64,000 nucleotides of DNA. It comes from Mesoterricola sediminis (lineage in GTDB: Bacteria; Acidobacteriota; Holophagae; Holophagales; Holophagaceae). Of the stretch, positions 1-10,466 are shown in pieces. The DNA lies in the NCBI RefSeq assembly GCF_030295425.1, contig NZ_AP027081.1, positions 1,984,001-2,048,000 of the forward strand, given 5' to 3'. The notes beneath the pieces were generated by a model. The model did no database searches and was not told the DNA's origin. It was given only the letters and a program-made list of their open reading frames with translations. The first letter of the stretch is position 1, and each line of letters begins with the position of its first letter. A program made the position numbers and the translations under genes.

Positions 1-339
1 CGCTGGGACTTCGGTGGCGGCCACGGCCTGATGGCCCGGGCCGACCTGGGGCTCTACGCCTCCAAGGACGGCGCCAGCACCAACAGCTTCGGCGCGGCCG
101 CCGACTACACGTACCACGTCGACCACAACCGTCGGGGCCTCTACCTCCTGGTCGGCGTGTCCTTCATGAACTACAGTATCAGCCGCGGCGCTTCGGCCTC
201 CCGCAGCGGGTTCGGGCCCGATCTCGGCATCGGCTACGACCTGAACCGGAACCTGGGCCTCCAGGCCCGCTACACCACCCACAGCCTGGACGGGGCGACC
301 ATGGGCAGCCTCAACCTCGGCGCCACCTGGACCTTCTGA
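1..339 (+). CDS. Outer-membrane beta-barrel protein, C-terminal part
   Basis: The reading frame is open from the first base, so the N-terminus lies outside the window; 112 residues are visible. They alternate polar and hydrophobic or aromatic residues in strand-sized stretches rich in Gly and Tyr, and the chain ends in GATWTF. A C-terminal aromatic residue at the end of a beta strand is the usual sorting signal of outer-membrane barrels. An OmpA/OprF-like or porin-like barrel of 8 or more strands is likely; the substrate is unknown. It converges on the response regulator that follows, with a GC-rich hairpin between them. Confidence 0.6.
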   Translation, partial: RWDFGGGHGLMARADLGLYASKDGASTNSFGAAADYTYHVDHNRRGLYLLVGVSFMNYSISRGASASRSGFGPDLGIGYDLNRNLGLQARYTTHSLDGATMGSLNLGATWTF

Positions 340-362
340 TCCGATCCAGGCAGCCAGTCCAT

Positions 363-388
363 GGGGCCGGCCTCTCCGGGGGCCGGCC
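363..388. terminator. GC-rich hairpin between convergent genes
   Basis: Perfect 8-bp arms GGCCGGCC (365-372 and 381-388) enclose an 8-base loop. It sits exactly between the stop of the barrel gene and the stop of the convergent receiver gene. There is no T-tract on either side, so it is a candidate bidirectional or Rho-assisted terminator, not a textbook intrinsic one. Confidence 0.4.
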
Positions 389-1168
389 TCAGCCCTGCAG
401 GAGGCCCGACCGCACCGCCTCCACGAGATCATCGGGGCGGACGGGCTTGAACAGGACCTCCACGCCGCCCAGGGGCACGAGGAGGGTCTGGATCTCGTCG
501 GCGCGGTGGGCGGTGACGACGAGCACCGGGACGCCCTGCAGGGCCTCCCGGGCGCGGATGGCCCGGATGAGCGCGTCGCCGTTGAACTCGGTCATGAGGT
601 AGTCGACCACGAGCAGGTCGGGCTGCTCGGCCTCGATGGCGACCACGGTCTCCAGGAGGCCGCCGGGCTCGATGGGCACCGGCCGGAACCCGGCCTTGCG
701 CAGCACCGCGGCATGGAAGGCGCGGCTGAGATGGCTGTCGTCCACCACGGCGATGGTCCCCCTGCAGGCCAGGGACCACCCGGGATCGGGCTCGGTGCCC
801 GGTGCCAGCACCTGGTCCACGCACTCGGCGAGCATGGTGGGGGACACGGGCTTGGCCAGGTAGTGGGTCCCGCCCATCTGCTGGAGGAAGAGCCCCAGGG
901 CGGCGTCCCCATGGGCGGTCAGCAGGAGGATGCGCACGTCGCGGAGATGGGCATCCTCCCGGCAGAGCCGGATGAGGGTGTGCCCGGGGCAATCGGGCAT
1001 GACCAGGTCCGTGATCAGGAGGTCGGGGGGATCCTCGTGGAGGGCCTTGAAGACCTCGAAGAGGCAGGTGGGCTCCAGTTCCCGGGCCTCGTGGCCGCCC
1101 TTGGCCAGGGCCGCCAGGATGAAGGCGCGGGTCCCGGGGCTGTCGTCGACGACGGCGATGCGGGCCAT
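389..1168 (-). CDS. Dual receiver-domain response regulator
   Basis: The 259 residues form two CheY-like receiver domains in tandem and nothing else. The first (about 3-118) has acidic pair D8/D9, phosphoacceptor D54 (LLITDLVMP) and conserved K106 in YLAKP. The second (about 137-257) has D143/D144, D189 (LLVVDYLM) and K241 in FKP. There is no output domain, so it probably acts through protein-protein contact or as a phosphorelay intermediate. No histidine kinase is adjacent. Both sites look intact, which implies two phosphorylation inputs or intramolecular competition. Confidence 0.85.
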   Translation of the reverse strand: MARIAVVDDSPGTRAFILAALAKGGHEARELEPTCLFEVFKALHEDPPDLLITDLVMPDCPGHTLIRLCREDAHLRDVRILLLTAHGDAALGLFLQQMGGTHYLAKPVSPTMLAECVDQVLAPGTEPDPGWSLACRGTIAVVDDSHLSRAFHAAVLRKAGFRPVPIEPGGLLETVVAIEAEQPDLLVVDYLMTEFNGDALIRAIRAREALQGVPVLVVTAHRADEIQTLLVPLGGVEVLFKPVRPDDLVEAVRSGLLQG

Positions 1169-1303
1169 GGTCAGGATGCCCCGTGGCCGCGGGGCGCAGC
1201 GGGTCGGCGGGCTGGCGTGAGCCGGGGAAGGCGGTGCATGGGAGGAACCTCGGGCCGGAATTCCCAGTATGACGGTTTGCAGACGGGACGGCGAGGGAAC
1301 GGT

Positions 1304-2641
1304 CTACTTGGGCCGGCCGGCTCCGGCCTGCGGGCGGCCGGTTGGAAAGTCCAGAGAGTCACCAAGGCGGGCGATGGCCCGAAGCGCTCGCTCCCACGGA
1401 GCCTCGGCCGGAGCCAGGTCCAGGAGGGGGCGGGGCCGGGGCGGCGCGTCCCCCTGGCGGCGCTCCAGTTCCTCCAGGTCGGTGGCAGGCCAGGCGAGGG
1501 GAAGGCCCTCGCAGGCCTGGCGGGCGGCAGTCAGGAAGGCAGGGGGCACGGGTTCCCCGCCCAGGTGGGCCGCGCAGGCGGCGAGGGCCTGGGCCAGGGG
1601 GCCGAGGCCCGCGGGGGGCGGCGTGCCGAGCACCGGGCCCGGCGCGCCGTCCAGGACGGTGCAGAGGCGGAGCAGGAGGGCGCCCAGCGGCCCTGTGCGG
1701 GCGGCCGCTTCCGCCTGGCGGCGCGCGAGGGCCGGGGCCTGGGCCCGGCGGGACCCCAGGAGGGCGAGGATGTGGAAGGGGGCGTGCAAGGGGGGCAGGG
1801 GGCCTGAGCTCCGGTCCAGGGCCTCCTGGTAGCGGGCGGCGGCTTCGGCCGGCTCCCCCGCGGCCAGGGCCGCGAGGCCTTCCAGGGCGGGCCACCCGGC
1901 ATGGCGGCGCGCGGCCTCGGGTTGGGCGCCCATCCAGGCGCGGGCGGCGTCCAGGCGGCCCTGGAGGACGAGGAAGGCGATGAGGGCGGGGGCGAGGGGC
2001 CCGGGCCCGGGGACGGCGGCGCGCGCCTCCATCCAGGCCATCCAGCCGAGGTCCCTCCGGCCCTGGAGGACGTGGTCCGTGAGGAGGGCCTGGGCGCCGA
2101 GGGCCCGGGCCTCGGGCCCCAGGGCTTCGAACCAGGCTGGTTCGAAGGGGCCGCCGCACACGAGGGCCAGGGGGTCGCGGCCGGCCAGGGCCTCCGCGAA
2201 GGCCTCCCGGAAGCGCTCCCGGAGGGGCAGCCAGGATCCGGGTCGGCCCTCGACGAGGGCGATCCGGAGCTCCGCGCGGCTCCGCATGGCGCCGTCGGGG
2301 ATGGTGCCGGCCCCCGGGGCCACGCCGCGGAAGAGGGGGCCCAGGAGGCCGCGCGCCTGGGCGAGGCGGGCGGCGGATTCCAGGCAGGCCTCGCGGCAGT
2401 GCCAATAGCCGCGCCGCTCCGCGGCGAGGCCGCGCTCCCGGAGGCGTTCCAGGACCGTCTGGACGCGCCGGGGATTGGCCGCCCAGGCCTCGGCCTCGGG
2501 GTGGGCGCGGACCCGCAGGAGGGCCTGGGCCAGGTGGGCGTTGGTGGCCGGCAGGCCCAGGCCCGCCAGGCCCATGAGCGCGGCGGCCTCCGGCGCGGGA
2601 AGGCGCCGGAGGCCGTCGAGGGTGATGGGACCGGGCTCCAT
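1304..2641 (-). CDS. Conserved hypothetical protein, alpha-helical, unknown function
   Basis: 445 residues, very rich in Ala, Leu, Arg and Pro, with an N-terminal winged-helix-like stretch (about 25-110) followed by TPR-like helical pairs. No signal peptide or membrane span is seen. The layout loosely recalls the N-terminal region of very large SNF2-type helicases of other bacteria, but no helicase motif follows, so it is either an independent protein or a shortened relative. It starts 34 bp after the aceA stop on the same strand and may be read through from the glyoxylate operon. Function is not assigned. Confidence 0.55.
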   Translation of the reverse strand: MEPGPITLDGLRRLPAPEAAALMGLAGLGLPATNAHLAQALLRVRAHPEAEAWAANPRRVQTVLERLRERGLAAERRGYWHCREACLESAARLAQARGLLGPLFRGVAPGAGTIPDGAMRSRAELRIALVEGRPGSWLPLRERFREAFAEALAGRDPLALVCGGPFEPAWFEALGPEARALGAQALLTDHVLQGRRDLGWMAWMEARAAVPGPGPLAPALIAFLVLQGRLDAARAWMGAQPEAARRHAGWPALEGLAALAAGEPAEAAARYQEALDRSSGPLPPLHAPFHILALLGSRRAQAPALARRQAEAAARTGPLGALLLRLCTVLDGAPGPVLGTPPPAGLGPLAQALAACAAHLGGEPVPPAFLTAARQACEGLPLAWPATDLEELERRQGDAPPRPRPLLDLAPAEAPWERALRAIARLGDSLDFPTGRPQAGAGRPK

Positions 2642-2674
2642 GCGGGGGCGCCTCCGTCCCCTACTTTAGCCGCC

Positions 2675-3916
<1,242 letters not shown>

Positions 3917-3924
3917 GGATCACC

Positions 3925-5529
3925 TCAGGTGAGGACCGGCTCCAGGAGCAGGTCGTAGGCGGGGACGGTGAGGAAGGGCTGGGGGACGCGGTCCAGGACG
4001 AGCGTCTCGAAGAGGTCGGCGGCCTCCAGGTAGCGGCCGTCCTCGAAGGCGTCCTCGCCGACTTCGGCGCGGATCTGGTGGAGGGAGAAGTCCACGAGGG
4101 CGTGGAAGAGGGGACGGTCCAGGCGGCCCAGGCCCTCGACGTCGGCCTGGTGGTTGATCCACTGCCAGGTCTGCATGCGGCAGATCTCGGCGGTGGCGGC
4201 GTCCTCCATGAGCCCGTAGAGGGCGACGCAGCCGTGGCCGCGCAGCCAGGATTCCAGGTACCGGATGCCGACCTTGAGGTTGTGGCGGAGGCCCCGCTCC
4301 GTGCGGGGGCCTGAGGGGACTTCCAGGAGTTCGGCCGCGGCCACGGGGCCGGGCACCACGTGGAGCTGGTTGGGGCCCCGGAGGGCCTCGTCGAAGGGAC
4401 CCTGGGCGACGGGGACGAGGGCGGGGTGGGCCACCCAGGTGCCGTCGCAGCCGTCGGCCGCTTCGCGGCGCTTGTCGGCGCGGACCTGGTCGAAGGCGCG
4501 GGCCGTGCCCTCCTCGTCGCCGCGCTGGGGCACGAAGGCGCTCATGCCACCCATGGCCAGGCAGCCCCGGCGGTGGCAGGTGCGGACCAGGAGCCGCGCG
4601 TAGGCCTTCATGCAGGGCAGGTCCATGCGCACCTCGCCGCGATCGGGCAGCACGGCGCCGGGGTCCATGCGGCGGGTCTTGATGGTGGAGAAGATGTAGT
4701 CCCAGCGGCCCAGGTTGAGGCCCGCGGCCCGGGTCCGGTGCGCGTGCAGGAACTCGTCCATCTGGAAGGCGGCGGGGAGGGTCTCGATGAGCATCGTCGT
4801 GCGCACGCACCCCGGGGGCAGGCCCAGGCCTTCCTCGATGGCGTCGAGGACGTCGTTCCACCAGCGGGCCTCCAGGTGGTGCTCCAGCTTGGGGAGGTAG
4901 AGGGCGGGCACCGCGCCCCGGGCCAGCTGGGCCGCGGCGTTGTGCCAGAGGAAGAGCCCCGCGTCGAAGAGGGGGGCGGGGACGGGCCTGCCGTCCACCA
5001 GCAGGTTCCGCTCGGGCAGGTGCAGGCCCCGGGGGCGCACCATGAGGGCGGCGGTCCGGGCCTCCATGGCGTAGCGCCGGCCGGAGGCGGGATCCACGTG
5101 CGCCAGGGTGCCGCGCACGGCCTCCGCCAGGTTGCGCTGGCCGTCCAGCAGGTTCTCCAGGGAGGGGGCCAGGCTGTCCTCGAAGTCGGCCATGTAGACC
5201 CGGGCGCCGCTGTTGAGGGCGTTGATGAGCATCTTCCGCTCGGGGGGACCGGTGATCTCGACCCGCCGGTCCAGGAGGACCTCGGGGAGGGGGGCCACCT
5301 TCCAGGCGCCGGCGCGGAGCTCCGCCGTTTCGGGCAGGAAGCCGGGGAGTTCGCCCCGGTCGAAGGCCTCCTGGCGGTGCCGGCGCTGTTCGAGCAAACG
5401 ATCGAGCTCAGGCTGGAACCGGCGGACGAGGCTCGCGATGAAGTCCAGGGCGGCGGGGGTGAGGATGGGGGAATCATGACCGGAGGCCAGGGACACGCCT
5501 CCGAGGGTGGGGACTGACGTGTGGTTCAT
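3925..5529 (-). CDS. aceB: Malate synthase A
   Basis: AceB condenses glyoxylate with acetyl-CoA to malate, completing the shunt. The chosen start (MNHTSVPTLG) gives 534 residues, the usual size of isoform A, and has GGAG about 10 bases upstream; the frame stays open for 19 further codons without a better site. The malate synthase signature GLNLGRWDYIFS is present, and the conserved ITGPPERKML and MADFEDS segments fit the TIM barrel. It is first gene of the aceB-aceA operon and reads away from the regulator across a 147-bp promoter region. With aceA it indicates growth on acetate, fatty acids or other C2 sources. Confidence 0.97.
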   Translation of the reverse strand: MNHTSVPTLGGVSLASGHDSPILTPAALDFIASLVRRFQPELDRLLEQRRHRQEAFDRGELPGFLPETAELRAGAWKVAPLPEVLLDRRVEITGPPERKMLINALNSGARVYMADFEDSLAPSLENLLDGQRNLAEAVRGTLAHVDPASGRRYAMEARTAALMVRPRGLHLPERNLLVDGRPVPAPLFDAGLFLWHNAAAQLARGAVPALYLPKLEHHLEARWWNDVLDAIEEGLGLPPGCVRTTMLIETLPAAFQMDEFLHAHRTRAAGLNLGRWDYIFSTIKTRRMDPGAVLPDRGEVRMDLPCMKAYARLLVRTCHRRGCLAMGGMSAFVPQRGDEEGTARAFDQVRADKRREAADGCDGTWVAHPALVPVAQGPFDEALRGPNQLHVVPGPVAAAELLEVPSGPRTERGLRHNLKVGIRYLESWLRGHGCVALYGLMEDAATAEICRMQTWQWINHQADVEGLGRLDRPLFHALVDFSLHQIRAEVGEDAFEDGRYLEAADLFETLVLDRVPQPFLTVPAYDLLLEPVLT

Positions 5530-5557
5530 GATAGGGCTCCAGGGAGAATTGATCTCA

Positions 5558-5660
5558 GTCACAAATTGACTTAATCTGGGTCCCACGCAAGGGTTCCTTC
5601 ATTTCCAGTCCGTTGATTTGTCATAAACGGCAAAGTCCACCTCCCCGGTTTTGTAAAACC
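5558..5660. promoter_or_regulatory. Divergent aceB / regulator control region with operator-like palindrome
   Basis: This region lies between the divergent aceB and RamB/ScfR-like genes and is AT-rich for this genome. The best element is GGTTTTGTAAAACC at 5647-5660: 6-bp arms in perfect inversion around a 2-base centre, lying 5 bases before the regulator's ribosome site. Its core TTTGTAAA differs by one base from TTTGCAAA, the core of the known actinobacterial RamB site. A weaker GTCA-N5-TGAC inversion lies at 5558-5570 near aceB. Autoregulation and control of aceBA are inferred. Confidence 0.5.
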
Positions 5661-5676
5661 TGTCAAAGGAGTGCCC

Positions 5677-7122
5677 ATGCAGGACGCCACCCCGAACCGC
5701 CCGGCTCCCCGCCTAGGGGCCAAGGTCCGGGCCCTCCGCCGGCAGGAGGGCCTGACCCAGACGGACATGGCCCAGCGCCTGGGCATCAGCCCCAGCTACC
5801 TGAACCTCATCGAGGCCAACAAACGGCCGCTCACCGCCCCCCTCCTCATCCAGCTGGCGCAGGCCTTCAAGGTGGACTTCCGCACCTTCGCCCCCCAGGA
5901 GGACGTGCGGATGGCCGACGACCTCATGGAGGCCTTCGGCGATCCCCTCTTCGACAACCTGGACCTGCCCGCCGCCGAGGTCCGGGAACTGGCCCAGGCC
6001 TGCCCGAGCATCGCCCGGGCGGTCTTCCTCCTTTACCAGGCGCACCGGGAAGGGAGCCGTCGACTGGAGGCGCTGGCGGACCAGCTCAGCGACGGGCAGG
6101 GCTTCCCGCCCGCGGCCTCGCCCCTGCCCTCGGAGGCGGCGGGGGATTTCATCCAGCGGGCCATGAACCACTTCCCCGACCTGGAGGCCGCGGCGGAGGA
6201 GCTGTGGGAGCGCCACGGGCTGGACCAGGACATGCTCTACCTCAAGCTGGTGGACGCCTTCCGTTCCCGGGGGATCGCCGTGCGCGTGCACCGGGCCTCG
6301 GAGATGCCGGGCATCCTCCGCCGCTTCGATCCCCACGGGGGCTCCCTCAGCCTCTCCGAACTGCTGCCGCTGCGGAGCCGGGCCTTCCAGCTGGCCCACC
6401 AGTGGGCCCTCCTGGCCCTGGACGGGGTGCTGGACGGCCTGACCCGGGATCCCCTCCTGCCCGAGGGCGCGGCCCGGTCCATGGCGCGGGTCGCGCTGGC
6501 CAACTACTTCGCGGGGGCGGTGCTCATGCCCTACGGGCCCTTCCTCAAGGGGGCCCGGAACGCGCGGTACGACATCGAACTCCTGGCCCGACGCTTCCAG
6601 GTCAGCTTCGAGCAGGTCTGCCACCGCCTCACGAGCCTGCGAAGGCCCGGGGAGGAAGGCGTGCCCTTCCACTTCCTCCGCATCGACATCGCCGGGAACA
6701 TCTCCAAGAGCTTCTCCGGCTCGGGCATCCGCTTCGCGCGCTATTCGGGCTGCTGTCCCCGCTGGAACGTCCACGCCTCCTTCCTGACGCCGGGGCTCAT
6801 CCGGACCCAGATCAGCCAGATGCCAGACGGGGTCCGCTATTTCTGCATCGCGCGGACCCTCCAGAAGGACACGGGCGCCTACCGGGGCCAGCACGCCATG
6901 CAGGCCGTGGGCCTCGGCTGCGACATCGCCCACGCCCGGGAACTGATCTACGCGGACGGCCTGCTCCTGGACCAGCCCCCGGTGCCCATCGGGGTCACCT
7001 GCCGCCTCTGCGACCGCACCGACTGCGAGCAGCGCGCGTTCCCGCCGCTCCACCAGGGCATCCGGGTCCAGGAGGAGGTGAGGCGCAGCAGCTTCTTCGC
7101 GCACCTGGGCAAGGGCGATTGA
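5677..7122 (+). CDS. XRE-family short-chain acyl-CoA regulator (RamB/ScfR/MccR type)
   Basis: 481 residues: an N-terminal Cro/CI helix-turn-helix (about 12-67, with LTQTDMAQRLGISPSYLNLI), a central IrrE/ImmA-like region (about 190-310) whose metal motif is degenerate (LAHQWALL, no HExxH), and a C-terminal domain ending in the Cys-rich segment CRLCDRTDCEQRAFPP. This layout is that of RamB, which controls acetate and glyoxylate genes, and of related regulators of propionate and methylcitrate genes. The ATG is favoured because AAAGGAG ends 5 bases upstream; the GTG six bases earlier overlaps that site. Divergence from aceBA makes those its likely targets. Confidence 0.88.
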   Translation: MQDATPNRPAPRLGAKVRALRRQEGLTQTDMAQRLGISPSYLNLIEANKRPLTAPLLIQLAQAFKVDFRTFAPQEDVRMADDLMEAFGDPLFDNLDLPAAEVRELAQACPSIARAVFLLYQAHREGSRRLEALADQLSDGQGFPPAASPLPSEAAGDFIQRAMNHFPDLEAAAEELWERHGLDQDMLYLKLVDAFRSRGIAVRVHRASEMPGILRRFDPHGGSLSLSELLPLRSRAFQLAHQWALLALDGVLDGLTRDPLLPEGAARSMARVALANYFAGAVLMPYGPFLKGARNARYDIELLARRFQVSFEQVCHRLTSLRRPGEEGVPFHFLRIDIAGNISKSFSGSGIRFARYSGCCPRWNVHASFLTPGLIRTQISQMPDGVRYFCIARTLQKDTGAYRGQHAMQAVGLGCDIAHARELIYADGLLLDQPPVPIGVTCRLCDRTDCEQRAFPPLHQGIRVQEEVRRSSFFAHLGKGD

Positions 7123-7182
7123 TCGCCCCGTAAGCGGATGGGCCTGCAATAATGCAACATCCAGAATCCCCTCCAGGCCCCC

Positions 7183-10100
7183 ATGTCCGGTTCGAACAGC
7201 TTCACCAAGACCCTGGTCCGCGTCCTCCTGGCCGCGGCCCTGGGCTCGGGCGCCGCCGCGCAGGAGCCCGAGCCCCCCGGGATGCGTCCCGTGAAGGTCT
7301 TCCGGGAGGCCGAGGGCCTGCCCCAGATGGCCATCTACGCGCTCGCGGCGGACCGGGGCGGCCACCTCTGGGCGGGCACGATGGCAGGGATCGCCCGGTT
7401 TGACGGGCACCGGTGGCAGTCCGTGGAGGCGCCGCCCAACGGCTACGCCCTGATGGCGAACGCCAACGCCATGACCGGCACCTCGGACGGGGCCATGTGG
7501 GTGGGGACCCGCTTCCAGGGCATCCTCGAGTTCAAGGACGGCCGGTGCCGGGTCCACAACACGGCCACCGGGCTTCCGCTGGACAACGTCAACGCCGTGC
7601 TGGAGCGGTCCCGTCCCGACGCCCAGGGCAGGCCGGTGATCTACGCGGCGACCTACGGCAAGGGCCTCGCGGTCTTCGAGAACGGTGCCTGGCGGCAGGT
7701 CCCAGGGGACCTGCCTGACGGAAGGCTCCACTGCCTCTTCGAGCGGGACGGCGAGATCTGGGTGGGCACCCACAAGGGGATCTGGATCCTCGGGAGCACC
7801 GGCTGGCGCCCCTTCGAGGGGAACGGGGACCTGCCGGACGCGGTGGTGCGGTCCCTGGCCGAGACCCGGGACGCCCAGGGCGCCCGGACCCTGTGGATCG
7901 GGCTGGAGCGGGGCGGCCTCTGCGCCGTCCGCGACGGGCGGGTCACGATGCTCCCCCTCAAGGCCCGCACGGGCTGCGAAAGCGTGCGCTCCCTCCTGCC
8001 GGGTCCGGGCGGCAGCCTGTGGGTGGCCCTGTTCGGGGGCGGGCTGGTCCGCATCGACGGCGACCGGTGGGAGATCCTGAACACCCAGGCCGGCTTCCCC
8101 ACGGACCACGTGCGGTCCCTGGCGACCACCCCGGGCGGTCCCGGCGGCACCACGCTGTGGGCGGGCCTGGACGGGAAGGGGGTGCTCCGCCTCCACCCCG
8201 GCGGGTGGCGGCGCTTCGAACTGCCCTGGAAGAAGGCCGACCAGCGGATCCAGTGCTTCGCGGAGACCCGCGATCCGGCAACGGGCCGCAGCGTCCTCTG
8301 GATGGGGCACCGGGCCCTGGCGCGGCTCCAGGACGGCGGCTGGAAGGTCTACCATCCCGACCCCGAGGACAAGGCGGACTCGGTGCGGGCCCTCTTCGCC
8401 TTCCCGGGGGGGCAGGACCTCCATTTCGGCAAGGGCCAGGATCTGGTGGTCTTCTCCAACGGGCGCTTCCGCGCTTGGACGGCAGCCGATGGCCTTCCCG
8501 CCGGGCAGATCCGGGTGCTCACCGGCGTCCAGGACGGGGCGGGACACCGGCAACTCTACATCGGGACGAGCCGGGGCCTGGCCGTCTGGGACGGACGGTC
8601 GGTGCGGGTCCTGGACCCGCCGCCGGGGGACCCGGAATGCGCGGTTCGGGCCCTGGCCGTGGACGGCCCGCGCCTGTGGGTCGGCACCGACCGGGGTCTG
8701 GCCTGCCTGGAGGCGGGGGCCTGGGTGCGGCCGCCGGGCCTGAACGGCCTGCCGTCCGTAGGCGTCCACGCCATCCTGCCCTTCCCCAGCCGGAGCGGCC
8801 GGGGCCTCCTGGTGGGCACCTTCGGCTCGGGGCTGTGGGTGCTGGAGGACGCGGACCGCACCTCGCCGCCCCAGTGCTTCAACACCCGGAACACGCCGGC
8901 GCTGCGCCACGACTTGATCTACGACATCGTCGCCGACGGCCAGGGCCGCTACCTGGTGGACGGTCCCCGCGGCGTGGCGCGCCTGGACCCCGCCGGCTGG
9001 GCCTGGGACACCTTCACGGTCGAGGACGGGCTGCCCGGGACCGAGTGCCTCAAGGGGGCGCTCTTCCGCGACGCCGCCGGCAGGGTCTGGATCGGCACCG
9101 AGGACGGTCCGGCCTGGGCCGATCCCCGCGAGATGCCCCCGGACCGGACGCCCAAGGCGCTGGTGCTGGAATCGGCCACCGCCGGGGGCGCTCCGATCGG
9201 GCCCGGGGCGGGCCTGCCCCACGACGTCCGGGACGTGATCTTCTCCTTCCGGCTCCTGACCGGCCACCGGGAGCGGGACAGCCTCTTCCGGACCCGGCTC
9301 GCCGGGCTCCAGGACGCGCCGGGCGAATGGTCCCCGGAACCCGCCGCCCACTTCACGAGCCTGCCCTCCGGCGCCTACACCCTGGAGGTCTGGGGACGCG
9401 ACTACGCGGGCAACGAGACCGGGCCGCTCCGGTTCAGCTTCCGGGTCGCGCGGCCCTGGTGGAACCGGCCCTGGGCATGGGTCCTCTACGCCGCCGCCGC
9501 CGCCGCCGCGGTGCAGGGGCTCCTGATGCTGCGCACCCGCCTCCTGGCGGACCGCAACCGGGACCTGGAGGCCCGGGTGGCCGAGGCCACCGACGAGATC
9601 CGCCGTCAGCAGGAGGAGGCCGAGGCCCTCAACCGCGAGCTCATCCAGCTCAACCTGGAGAAGAACAAGCTCCTGGGCATCGCAGCCCACGACCTGCGCA
9701 GCCCCCTGAACACCATCAGCCTCGTCTCCGAGGGGCTGGTCACCGGCGACCTGATGGATTGCCCGCCCGATCTGCAGCCCTGGATCCGGAAGATCTCCAC
9801 TTCGGCCCGGCACATGACCGAGCTGATCGGCGCCTTCCTGGACGTGGCCGCCCTGGAGAGCGGCCGGCTGCTGCCGAAGCCCGCGGCCGTGCCGGTCGCC
9901 GAAGTCCTGGAACCGCTGGCGAGCCTCTTCCAGCCCCGGCTGGACGCCAAGGGGCAGCACCTGCGGATCGAGGCCGGGGAGCCGGGGTGCCGGGTGCTGG
10001 CCGACCCCAGCCACCTGCGGCAGATCCTCGACAACCTGCTCTCCAACGCCTCCAAGTTCTCCCCTGCCGGGGCCGACCTGGGCCTCGGCGCGCGGCGGTC

Positions 10101-10365
10101 GGGGGCCCTCGTCCTGTTCGAGGTCGCGGACCAGGGCCCGGGCCTGAAGGACGAGGACCAGGCCAAGCTGTTCCGCCGCTTCGCCAAGCTCTCCGCGCGC
10201 CCCACCGCCGGTGAGGCCTCCTCCGGCCTGGGCCTCTCCATCGTCAAGCAGCTGGTCGACGCGAACCACGGCCGGATCTGGGCCGAGAACCTCCCCGCGG
10301 GGGGCTGCGTGTTCCGGGTGGAGATGCCGGCGGCCGACTTTCCTGAGCGCGATGGTCGGGGTTGA
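7183..10365 (+). CDS. Periplasmic beta-propeller sensor histidine kinase
   Basis: A 1060-residue membrane kinase. A signal peptide ending near AAAQ (about 10-27) leads to a long periplasmic region of repeated propeller blades (WAGTMAGIARFDG, WVGTRFQGILEF, WIGTEDG and similar, about 40-650), then a Y_Y_Y-type Ig-like domain (about 670-750). One membrane span lies at about 762-783, followed by a coiled coil (about 790-825) and a kinase core with H836 in AAHDLRSP, N-box ILDNLLSNASKF near 947, and G-boxes near 983 and 1015. Unlike Bacteroides HTCS hybrids it has no receiver or AraC domain. Such propellers usually sense polysaccharide fragments; the ligand and partner regulator are unknown. xdhA follows after 101 bp with its own promoter. 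Confidence 0.9.
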   Translation: MSGSNSFTKTLVRVLLAAALGSGAAAQEPEPPGMRPVKVFREAEGLPQMAIYALAADRGGHLWAGTMAGIARFDGHRWQSVEAPPNGYALMANANAMTGTSDGAMWVGTRFQGILEFKDGRCRVHNTATGLPLDNVNAVLERSRPDAQGRPVIYAATYGKGLAVFENGAWRQVPGDLPDGRLHCLFERDGEIWVGTHKGIWILGSTGWRPFEGNGDLPDAVVRSLAETRDAQGARTLWIGLERGGLCAVRDGRVTMLPLKARTGCESVRSLLPGPGGSLWVALFGGGLVRIDGDRWEILNTQAGFPTDHVRSLATTPGGPGGTTLWAGLDGKGVLRLHPGGWRRFELPWKKADQRIQCFAETRDPATGRSVLWMGHRALARLQDGGWKVYHPDPEDKADSVRALFAFPGGQDLHFGKGQDLVVFSNGRFRAWTAADGLPAGQIRVLTGVQDGAGHRQLYIGTSRGLAVWDGRSVRVLDPPPGDPECAVRALAVDGPRLWVGTDRGLACLEAGAWVRPPGLNGLPSVGVHAILPFPSRSGRGLLVGTFGSGLWVLEDADRTSPPQCFNTRNTPALRHDLIYDIVADGQGRYLVDGPRGVARLDPAGWAWDTFTVEDGLPGTECLKGALFRDAAGRVWIGTEDGPAWADPREMPPDRTPKALVLESATAGGAPIGPGAGLPHDVRDVIFSFRLLTGHRERDSLFRTRLAGLQDAPGEWSPEPAAHFTSLPSGAYTLEVWGRDYAGNETGPLRFSFRVARPWWNRPWAWVLYAAAAAAAVQGLLMLRTRLLADRNRDLEARVAEATDEIRRQQEEAEALNRELIQLNLEKNKLLGIAAHDLRSPLNTISLVSEGLVTGDLMDCPPDLQPWIRKISTSARHMTELIGAFLDVAALESGRLLPKPAAVPVAEVLEPLASLFQPRLDAKGQHLRIEAGEPGCRVLADPSHLRQILDNLLSNASKFSPAGADLGLGARRSGALVLFEVADQGPGLKDEDQAKLFRRFAKLSARPTAGEASSGLGLSIVKQLVDANHGRIWAENLPAGGCVFRVEMPAADFPERDGRG

Positions 10366-10391
10366 AAATAATTTCAGGCATTTGAAAAAAA

Positions 10392-10420
10392 TTGATTGAG
10401 ACTGCGGCCCCCCGCATACT
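10392..10420 (+). promoter_or_regulatory. Putative sigma70 promoter of xdhABC
   Basis: TTGATT (10392-10397) and CATACT (10415-10420) are separated by exactly 17 bp, in an AT-rich patch that stands out from the surrounding sequence and 46 bp before the xdhA start. Just upstream TGAAA-N4-TTTCA (10363-10376) forms a short inverted repeat that overlaps the kinase stop codon and could be an operator. Confidence 0.5.
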
Positions 10421-10466
10421 TGAGGGATCCCCCATCCGGGCTGTCCCCTGCCATCCGAGGTGCCGC

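Noticed and set aside
5713-10269. A 1518-codon open frame on the minus strand, and similar frames at 10374-13217, 46820-50662 and 51349-53976
   Set aside because: They lie antisense to well-supported genes with intact motifs and follow the GC3 pattern of those genes; their protein sequences are low-complexity and match no family.
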